7,109 nt of DNA from CAZAMT01 sp964486145 (GTDB lineage Bacteria; Bacteroidota; Bacteroidia; Bacteroidales; JAAAOM01): positions 1 through 7,109 of the forward strand of contig CAZAMT010000215.1 in the NCBI GenBank assembly GCA_964486145.1, in the 5' to 3' direction. Below are positions 1 to 3,835 of this stretch, piece after piece. The notes beneath the pieces are model-generated. The model saw only the letters and a program-made list of their open reading frames with translations, did not search any database and was not told the origin of the DNA. Positions within the stretch are counted from its first letter, which is position 1, and each line of letters starts with the position of its first letter. The position numbers and the translations under genes were made by a program.

Positions 1-27
1 AGTACAGGAAAAGTATTGGTGAAATAA
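1..27 (+). CDS. C-terminal end of an upstream gene (partial), possibly a secreted protein
   Basis: Frame 1 reads S-T-G-K-V-L-V-K-stop, with TAA at 25-27, followed 23 bases later by a strong terminator. That is the arrangement expected at a gene end. The -GKVLVK ending resembles the last residues of type IX secretion C-terminal sorting domains in Bacteroidetes, but eight residues cannot establish this. Another frame could be the real one. No other function can be read. Confidence 0.25.
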   Translation, partial: STGKVLVK

Positions 28-50
28 CCATTCCATCCAATAAATTACTT

Positions 51-84
51 AAAAGAGGCAGGGTATCCCTGCCTCTTTTTTTTT
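51..84 (+). terminator. Rho-independent terminator
   Basis: A perfect 13-bp stem (aaaagaggcaggg at 51-63, pairing with 67-79) closes a 3-base TAT loop and runs into an uninterrupted T tract to position 84. It terminates whatever gene enters from the left and isolates the toxin-antitoxin module from upstream transcription. The A-run on the left arm means it could also work on the minus strand. Confidence 0.9.
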
Positions 85-103
85 GCATTATTTTTTATCC
101 ATA

Positions 104-118
104 GTTGGCAAGAATACC
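104..118. repeat. Left copy of inverted repeat bracketing the toxin-antitoxin pair
   Basis: The sequence gttggcaagaatacc is the reverse complement, with one mismatch (14 of 15), of ggtactcttgccaac at 827-841. This copy lies upstream of the presumed antitoxin promoter, so the two copies would not be in one transcript. That favours a DNA-level role, such as a recombination boundary, over an RNA hairpin. A short internal pairing, GTTGG (104-108) with CCAAC (127-131), adds further symmetry at this end. Confidence 0.6.
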
Positions 119-136
119 CAGTGATACCAACAGAAA

Positions 137-168
137 TTCGGATTAAAGTAAAATAAATTGTATCTTTA
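137..168 (+). promoter_or_regulatory. Putative promoter of the toxin-antitoxin operon
   Basis: TATCTTTA at 161-168 matches 7 of 8 positions of the Bacteroidetes -7 element TAnnTTTG. TTCG at 137-140 matches 3 of 4 of the -33 element TTTG, and the spacer is 20 bases. The antitoxin ATG lies 15 bases after the -7 box, giving a very short leader. Both elements are imperfect, so this is a pattern match only. Confidence 0.45.
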
Positions 169-183
169 GGAAAAAAATAAATT

Positions 184-423
184 ATGGGTTTAGCCTTGAC
201 AAATACGACAATCGACAAGTACTTTGGATTCCTTAAAAGGCTTGATAATGGATCCAAGAAGAAACTCATTATAAAATTGACAGAATCAATTGAGGAAAAA
301 GAAAAGAAAACTGTTAGTTTGAAAGACTTATCAGGAGCCTGGGAAGACTCTCGAGATTCTGATGAGATTATCGAGGAAATTAGAAATTCAAGGGTTGACA
401 AACAAGATAATATTGAATTCTAA
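184..423 (+). CDS. Antitoxin of a VapBC-like toxin-antitoxin pair
   Basis: This 79-residue, highly charged protein sits immediately before a PIN-domain toxin and overlaps it by one base (TAATG at 420-424), the usual VapBC coupling. The N-terminal half (about residues 1-42) is probably helical. The C-terminal half has the pattern S-G-A-W-E-D-S-R-D-S-D-E-I-I-E-E-I-R (about residues 49-66). A Trp/acidic/Arg tail of this type is typical of small VapC antitoxins, where it binds the toxin active site. I do not see a clear AbrB, RHH or Phd DNA-binding domain, so the family is uncertain and autoregulation is inferred only from the class. The start is ATG with a weak AGGA 13 bases upstream. The antitoxin role rests on context and the tail motif. 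Confidence 0.82.
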   Translation: MGLALTNTTIDKYFGFLKRLDNGSKKKLIIKLTESIEEKEKKTVSLKDLSGAWEDSRDSDEIIEEIRNSRVDKQDNIEF

Positions 424-827
424 TGAACTATCTTCTTGACACCAACATTTGCGTTCATTTTTTTCGTGGAAAATTTGGCGTTACAGAAAGATTAGAAGCT
501 GTATTAGCTGAAAATTGTGCAATTTCTGAAATTACCTTAGCCGAACTTGTTTTCGGAGCTGAAAATAGTGAGAACCCAGAAAAAAATCATCGACTTATTG
601 AACAATTGCTTGAACTTGTAACAATTTTGCCAATATATGACTCAATAATGACGTATGGAAAAGAAAAAGCCAGACTGAGAAAGGCAGGGACAATGATTAG
701 TGACTTAGATTTATTTATAGGTTGCACAGCAGTAGAAAATGACTTAATCATGGTGACAGAAAACACAAGTGAATTTGAACGAATTTCTGAAATAAGGATT
801 GAAAACTGGGTAGATAGAACGAAATAG
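423..827 (+). CDS. vapC: VapC-like PIN-domain ribonuclease toxin
   Basis: This 134-residue protein has the layout of a single PIN domain, the Mg2+-dependent RNase fold of VapC toxins, at the normal family length. Visible motifs are LLDTNI with Asp6, ITLAELVFGA with Glu41, SDLDLFIG with Asp94 and Asp96, and VTENTSEFERI (about 111-121) followed by IENWV near the end. These match the conserved acidic residues and the closing strand and tail of the family. VapC proteins typically cut tRNA or rRNA when the labile antitoxin is lost; the target here cannot be read. The ATG overlaps the antitoxin stop, implying translational coupling. The gene stops with TAG inside the right inverted repeat. The gene appears intact, with no frameshift or lost catalytic residue. 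Confidence 0.92.
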   Translation: MNYLLDTNICVHFFRGKFGVTERLEAVLAENCAISEITLAELVFGAENSENPEKNHRLIEQLLELVTILPIYDSIMTYGKEKARLRKAGTMISDLDLFIGCTAVENDLIMVTENTSEFERISEIRIENWVDRTK

Positions 828-841
828 GTACTCTTGCCAAC
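827..841. repeat. Right copy of inverted repeat bracketing the toxin-antitoxin pair
   Basis: The sequence ggtactcttgccaac mirrors 104-118 with a single mismatch. Its first base is the last base of the toxin stop codon, so the element begins exactly where the coding module ends. It runs directly into the large imperfect hairpin at 843-954. An exact gene-boundary position is what one expects of a cassette junction. Confidence 0.6.
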
Positions 842-842
842 A

Positions 843-954
843 GGCGGTCATAAATCATTTCCGGACAGGTGGCTTGCTATGTTTTGCTGGTCTTGGTAGG
901 GTTTATGCCGGTGGACAGTAACGCAGGGCGCTCACGGCAACGCTTTATACCGCC
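843..954. repeat. Imperfect ~112-bp inverted repeat (attC-like or other cassette/REP-like hairpin)
   Basis: The outer arms are ggcggtcataaa (843-854) and tttataccgcc (944-954). They pair except for one unpaired C, and weaker pairing continues inward (TT.CCG against CGG.AA). An imperfect stem with extrahelical bases, a length near 110 bp and a position directly after a toxin-antitoxin gene pair recall integron attC sites. However, I do not find clean RYYYAAC / GTTRRRY core boxes. It may instead be a Bacteroidetes intergenic repeat of unknown type. The identification is inference; the inverted symmetry is directly visible. Confidence 0.45.
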
Positions 955-1587
955 CAAACGAAAAACCTGATAATACGGGTAAATTTTATCAATTCCATTG
1001 ATATATTGATCGGAAGCTTGGTGTTAACCATGCTTTTAACTAAACCCATTGAGATTAATTCTAATTATTGCACAAAGCTTGTTAACATAAATAGGTTCAT
1101 GGCACTTTGCAGCAATGGAAACTCCGTTCAACGCCGGAGCTCACGCAAGCTGTTCGAGCCTGCGCACTTTACACGCTGCTAAATAAATGGCATTATCTTT
1201 CGAAAATACCAAGATAGTAAAGTACCAAAGGTTCAGAACACATTAAACGACCAATACAAAGGATCTGGGGTTCGGTCCGTACAAAATACATACTTTTAAT
1301 CCATTAGAAATGAATGAGATGCCAAAACGGCATTCTACTGCGGAAGCAAAAAAGTACTAACTTTTGGCCAAATCTGCGCACATCTGCAATGGATGTGCCG
1401 CCTTATCCTTTCATCAGGCACCCACGGTTACACTGAACCCGGAAGCGCCAACGGCGCGTGACCCATCATTTGCCAGTAAAACTTCAGTTACGTATCGTCC
1501 ATTTTTTGATCCATTTTAAAGAGTGGCACTTTACTTTTACCTCTTCAATTGATTTCATAAGATGCTTTGGTTGTTTTTAATATCCGG
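955..1587. other. Gene-free structured tract
   Basis: No convincing coding region is present on either strand over about 630 bases. Parts are visibly GC-richer than the flanking genes (about 1100-1180 and 1380-1470). The tract holds several short inverted repeats: gcagc/gctgc at 1109-1113 and 1175-1179, atgcc/ggcat around 1319-1333, the palindrome tttggccaaa at 1363-1372, gcacatc/gatgtgc at 1378-1398, and gcgcc-aac-ggcgc at 1445-1457. The string gcacttt recurs near 1102, 1163 and 1528. Plausible readings are decayed cassette or repeat DNA, or an uncharacterised structured RNA; the sequence alone does not decide. Confidence 0.5.
1378..1398. repeat. Stem-loop, 7-bp stem
   Basis: GCACATC (1378-1384) pairs perfectly with GATGTGC (1392-1398) around a 7-base loop. 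It lies inside the gene-free tract with no T-run after it, so it is not a standard terminator. Its function is unknown. Confidence 0.4.
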
Positions 1588-1613
1588 TTGCCTGGTGTTA
1601 TTGCACCAGGCAA
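1588..1613 (+). terminator. Perfect 10-bp stem-loop, possible terminator
   Basis: TTGCCTGGTG (1588-1597) pairs perfectly with CACCAGGCAA (1604-1613) around a 6-base loop. On the plus strand it is followed by tgttattt, a weak U-rich tail; on the minus strand no U-run follows. It could end a transcript crossing the gene-free tract. The stem is certain, but calling it a terminator is tentative because the tail is poor. Confidence 0.45.
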
Positions 1614-1755
1614 TGTTATTTCGCACCCCTGATGCTTCAGTATATCCGTTATATCGGAATAAAACGGTACCTGAAAAGTTTTTACTTATTTCCTGAGAGT
1701 AAACTTAATCGTAGTCAGTTTATTGGCATGAATGTAAGAAGAAATGCAGCTAAAA

Positions 1756-1855
1756 NNNNNNNNNNNNNNNNNNNNNNNNNNNNNNNNNNNNNNNNNNNNN
1801 NNNNNNNNNNNNNNNNNNNNNNNNNNNNNNNNNNNNNNNNNNNNNNNNNNNNNNN
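1756..1855. other. Assembly gap (100 Ns)
   Basis: The run of exactly 100 Ns is the conventional placeholder for a scaffold gap of unknown size. Reading frames must not be joined across it. It interrupts the minus-strand lipoprotein gene whose start is at 2179. Confidence 0.98.
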
Positions 1856-2179
1856 AAGTTGCACATTTTTAAAAGTATCAATGTCGGAAGGTATTTCTCC
1901 ATTAAATTTTGAATAAACAGCCAAATTCACAACATTATCCGGATTAGCATAAGCATCTTCCAGTGATCTGTATTTTTGGTCCCGGTTATTTCTGAATTCC
2001 GCGGAAGTCCAAAGTTTTGCAATCACCTCTTCATCCTGCCCGGTTACATCAACCATGCTGGTGTTTCCTTCAACTGAGTTATCTGCGGAATCACTCTTCT
2101 TATTTATATGTTGATTGCAACCAAAGGCAAATATGGCACAAATGGCAGTTGCCAATTTTAATGTATGTATCGTCTTCAT
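1856..2179 (-). CDS. Lipoprotein with probable leucine-rich repeats, 3' part lost in assembly gap
   Basis: The first 108 codons are visible. Residues 1-21 form a lipoprotein signal: MKTIHTLK basic start, a hydrophobic stretch, then the loose lipobox FAFG-Cys21, implying acylation and export. A polar Ser/Asp/Asn-rich linker follows. From about residue 70 the sequence SLEDAYANPDNVVNLAVYS, then GEIPSDIDTFKNVQL, resembles the entry into a Bacteroidetes leucine-rich-repeat domain (ALxNPExVxxLxLS, then LPxEIxxLKNLQxL), with several consensus leucines replaced. The Ns begin just where repeats would continue. Beyond the gap one minus frame ends in LAAFLLTFMPIN-stop near 1715, but it cannot be linked. 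The ligand is unknown. The LRR call is by pattern only; export is well supported. Confidence 0.68.
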
Positions 2180-2205
2180 AGTTTGTTATGGTTTTAAAAA
2201 TCGTA

Positions 2206-2213
2206 CAAATATA
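2206..2213 (-). promoter_or_regulatory. Possible -7 promoter element of the lipoprotein gene
   Basis: On the minus strand the bases read TATATTTG, a full match to the Bacteroidetes -7 pattern TAnnTTTG, 26 bases before the ATG at 2179. I do not see a good TTTG element at the expected -33 spacing, so only half of the promoter is supported. Confidence 0.35.
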
Positions 2214-2272
2214 CCATAATATCAACCATTCCGGTATTCCGGCCATTTAACAAAATGTTAAGTTTTACCCGC

Positions 2273-2297
2273 GGTCAACAATTAAATTAATTTGACC
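2273..2297. promoter_or_regulatory. Inverted repeat GGTCAA-N13-TTGACC, possible operator
   Basis: Six-base perfect arms (2273-2278 and 2292-2297) flank a 13-base AT-rich centre in the divergent intergenic region. The site lies upstream of the plus-strand promoter at 2324-2355 and of the minus-strand lipoprotein gene. The spacing would suit a dimeric regulator, but no regulator gene is nearby and short arms in AT-rich DNA can arise by chance. Confidence 0.25.
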
Positions 2298-2323
2298 AAA
2301 ACCAGAAATTAGTAAACAAAATA

Positions 2324-2355
2324 GTTGCTCTTATGTTAATTTAATGTTAACTTTG
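2324..2355 (+). promoter_or_regulatory. Bacteroidetes-type promoter of the YwqK-like gene
   Basis: GTTG at 2324-2327 (3 of 4 match to -33 TTTG) is followed after a 20-base spacer by TAACTTTG at 2348-2355, a full match to the -7 consensus TAnnTTTG. Transcription would begin a few bases later, giving a leader of about 100 bases before the ATG at 2462. This is the best promoter match in the window. Confidence 0.6.
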
Positions 2356-2392
2356 TATTACCGTAAAGTTAATTATACTTTAATTTTATGTA

Positions 2393-2414
2393 ACGAGCCC
2401 AATCCTTCGCTCGT
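2393..2414 (+). promoter_or_regulatory. 5' leader hairpin of the YwqK-like gene
   Basis: ACGAGC (2393-2398) pairs with GCTCGT (2409-2414) around a 10-base loop, within the predicted leader. A strong Shine-Dalgarno-like AGAGGAG follows at 2422-2428, but it lies about 33 bases before the ATG, too far to serve that start. The hairpin could stabilise the mRNA or tune translation; this is inference. Confidence 0.35.
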
Positions 2415-2461
2415 AAAACAAAGAGGAGAACCGAAGTATTAACAATTTAAATTTTAGGCGT

Positions 2462-2923
2462 ATGAAAACACTTATATATACATTCGCGTTAGCAGTTATC
2501 ACAACAGTAACTGGTTACTCTCAAATCATTGAAGGAGAGGATGGCAGGTATTATGCCGACAACTACACCCCTTACGAGGGAGAATACAAAGAATTCCATA
2601 ACAATGGGGAACCCAGGATTGAAATGAACCTGGAAGATGGTTTACAGCACGGAACCACAAACATATTTTTCCCTAATGGTAAAATTAATGAAGTCCGATC
2701 TTACAACATGGGGAAGATGGATGGTACATGGATTACTTACAATCAAAAGAATGTTAAAATTGCAGAAGCCAACTATTTAAATGATAAAAAACACGGTGCA
2801 TGGAAAATCTGGGATGATAGCGGAACGCTCCGGTACCAGATGCAATACAATAAAGGGAAACGTGTTGGAAAATGGCTTCGATGGGATGAAAACGGTAACC
2901 TCATTGATTCGCGTGAATACTAA
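2462..2923 (+). CDS. Secreted YwqK-family protein with MORN-type repeats
   Basis: Residues 1-20 form a signal peptide (MKTLIYTFALAVITTVTGYS), so the 153-residue product is exported. The mature part is built of about five tandem MORN_2-like units of roughly 23 residues with a recurring pattern of aromatic, N-G, then G-x-x-x-G. Examples are EFHNNGEPRIEMNLEDGLQHG (about 44-64), FFPNGKINEVRSYNMGKMDG (69-88), WITYNQKNVKIAEANYLNDKKHG (90-112), WKIWDDSGTLRYQMQYNKGKRVG (114-136), then a final partial WLRWDENGNL. Such proteins are annotated as YwqK-family antitoxins after a Bacillus member, but in Bacteroidetes most are secreted and have no known partner. No toxin gene lies beside this one, so the antitoxin name should not be taken as function. 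It is a single-gene unit ending at the terminator at 2944-2974. Confidence 0.88.
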   Translation: MKTLIYTFALAVITTVTGYSQIIEGEDGRYYADNYTPYEGEYKEFHNNGEPRIEMNLEDGLQHGTTNIFFPNGKINEVRSYNMGKMDGTWITYNQKNVKIAEANYLNDKKHGAWKIWDDSGTLRYQMQYNKGKRVGKWLRWDENGNLIDSREY

Positions 2924-2943
2924 TTGATTACTATATTTTCATT

Positions 2944-2974
2944 AAAAAAGCCGGCGCAACGTCCGGCTTTTTTT
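2944..2974. terminator. Bidirectional rho-independent terminator
   Basis: The stem aaaaaagccgg (2944-2954) pairs with ccggctttttt (2963-2973) around an 8-base loop, with A-runs on the left and T-runs on the right. It therefore ends the plus-strand YwqK-like gene and the convergent minus-strand gene. The stop codon of the latter (2973-2975) sits within the T tract. Confidence 0.88.
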
Positions 2975-3326
2975 AATGTATACTGCTTAAACGAACAGTT
3001 ATTTCTTTTTCCTTTTCTTTCTGGTTTCCATGAACTGGAAGTTTTTCAATCTTAATCTCCCTGTATGCAGGATATGTTATAGAAATATCGTATTTGCCGG
3101 GATAAAGGTTCGTAAAACTAAAATTACCATCAAAATCCGAGTAAACCGTTTTATTAAATCCGTCAAGTTTCACTGCAACACCACTCAACGCTTCCCTGGT
3201 TTCATGGTCAATAACTTTTCCGGTTATATTTACTCCTGTATTCCGGTCATCTTCCCCTGGCCCGTTTGCCACTGAAACTTCCAATCCAAATACACAAACA
3301 GCCATCAGCAATAAAAATCTATTCAT
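2973..3326 (-). CDS. Secreted single-domain CarboxypepD_reg-like protein
   Basis: The 117-residue product starts with a signal peptide (MNRFLLLMAVCVFGLEVSVA, about 1-20). The rest is one carboxypeptidase-regulatory-like beta-sandwich domain (about 33-115): ITGKVIDHETREALSGVAVKL, then VYSDFDGNFSFTNLYPGKYDISITYPAYREIKIEKL. The G-x-V, alternating S-D-x-D-G-x-F and L-x-P-G-x-Y signatures are characteristic. In Bacteroidetes this domain is usually the N-terminal extension of SusC-type TonB-dependent receptors or of larger surface proteins. Here it is the whole mature protein, followed by its own stop and terminator. It may act as a small periplasmic or surface binding module; ligand unknown. It could also be a remnant of a larger gene, but it has an intact start, signal and stop. 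Confidence 0.87.
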   Translation of the reverse strand: MNRFLLLMAVCVFGLEVSVANGPGEDDRNTGVNITGKVIDHETREALSGVAVKLDGFNKTVYSDFDGNFSFTNLYPGKYDISITYPAYREIKIEKLPVHGNQKEKEKEITVRLSSIH

Positions 3327-3346
3327 CTTAACTTTAATTTAAGATG
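3324..3346 (-). promoter_or_regulatory. Hairpin overlapping the start codon of the CarboxypepD_reg-like gene
   Basis: CATCTTAA (3324-3331) and TTAAGATG (3339-3346) are perfect 8-base inverted arms around a 7-base loop. In the mRNA the AUG start lies inside the 3' arm and would be paired. The stem is AU-rich and may be weak, so control of translation is only a possibility. Confidence 0.3.
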
Positions 3347-3388
3347 GCAAAATAAAATGATTTTATAATAATTTATATTACATAAACA

Positions 3389-3694
3389 TTATTCATTTCT
3401 TAAATTTATGTTAAGAAAGTAGATGGCAAGTTCTTCCCATTCTTTATCCAATGGCAAATCTGAGACCGGTTTTCCGGCTCTGTTGTACCAATAGCGGGCA
3501 TTAGAAACATCTCCTTCCTTCCGGTGAAGATAGGCATGCAACCAGCAGCCATCATGTGTGGTATCCTTTTGAGCAATCTGATGAGCACCATCCCAGTCAT
3601 TATTTTTATCCTTCAACAATGCCATTTGTAAAGGATGTAAACTTTTAAAAACAGGGTCTCGCGGTATGATCTCCTTAAATTTCTTTAACTCCAT
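3389..3694 (-). CDS. Conserved hypothetical small protein (WLHAYLHRKEGD motif)
   Basis: This encodes 101 residues from the ATG at 3694; a TTG two codons upstream is the only alternative start. No signal peptide or membrane segment is seen, so it is probably cytoplasmic. The best-marked stretch is residues 50-76, C-W-L-H-A-Y-L-H-R-K-E-G-D followed by N-A-x-Y-W-Y-N-R-A-G-K-P. The helix-turn-helix spacing and the GDxxNAxYWYxRAG segment resemble a tetratricopeptide/Sel1-like unit (GDxxxAxxWYxxA). I recall similar small uncharacterised proteins in other bacteria but cannot name a function. It is divergent from the Sia-type operon, with 141 bases between the two starts. Confidence 0.75.
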   Translation of the reverse strand: MELKKFKEIIPRDPVFKSLHPLQMALLKDKNNDWDGAHQIAQKDTTHDGCWLHAYLHRKEGDVSNARYWYNRAGKPVSDLPLDKEWEELAIYFLNINLRNE

Positions 3695-3835
3695 ATTCAA
3701 AATATTTTAATCAAAACAACCATAAAATTTAAATGTTCAGCATCCATCTTTAAAGCATCAATACCGGCAAATAAAACCAAAAATTGGAACCTTATTGATA
3801 ATTTTTAGTAAAAATCATAAAATTTGGACCTGAGA

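Noticed and set aside
45..401. Minus-strand open frame of 118 codons opposite the antitoxin gene
   Set aside because: It runs through the terminator and antisense to a well-supported TA gene, with a low-complexity Ser/Phe-rich product; a shadow frame.
1030..1182. Short plus-strand frame beginning MLLTKPIEINSNYC and ending RKLFEPAHFTRC
   Set aside because: About 50 codons, no promoter or ribosome site, composition unlike the neighbouring genes, and it crosses an inverted-repeat region; probably chance.
1262..1290. Sequence ggggttcggtccgt resembling a tRNA T-arm
   Set aside because: No matching acceptor, anticodon or D arms can be folded around it.
843..1631. CRISPR array
   Set aside because: The repeats are few, short, unequal and irregularly spaced; no direct-repeat/spacer periodicity.
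1632..1916. Plus-strand frame spanning the N gap
   Set aside because: It exists only because the placeholder Ns are read as codons, and it is opposite the lipoprotein gene.
3030..3275. Plus-strand frame of 81 codons opposite the CarboxypepD_reg-like gene
   Set aside because: The minus strand has a signal peptide and a recognisable domain; the plus frame has neither.
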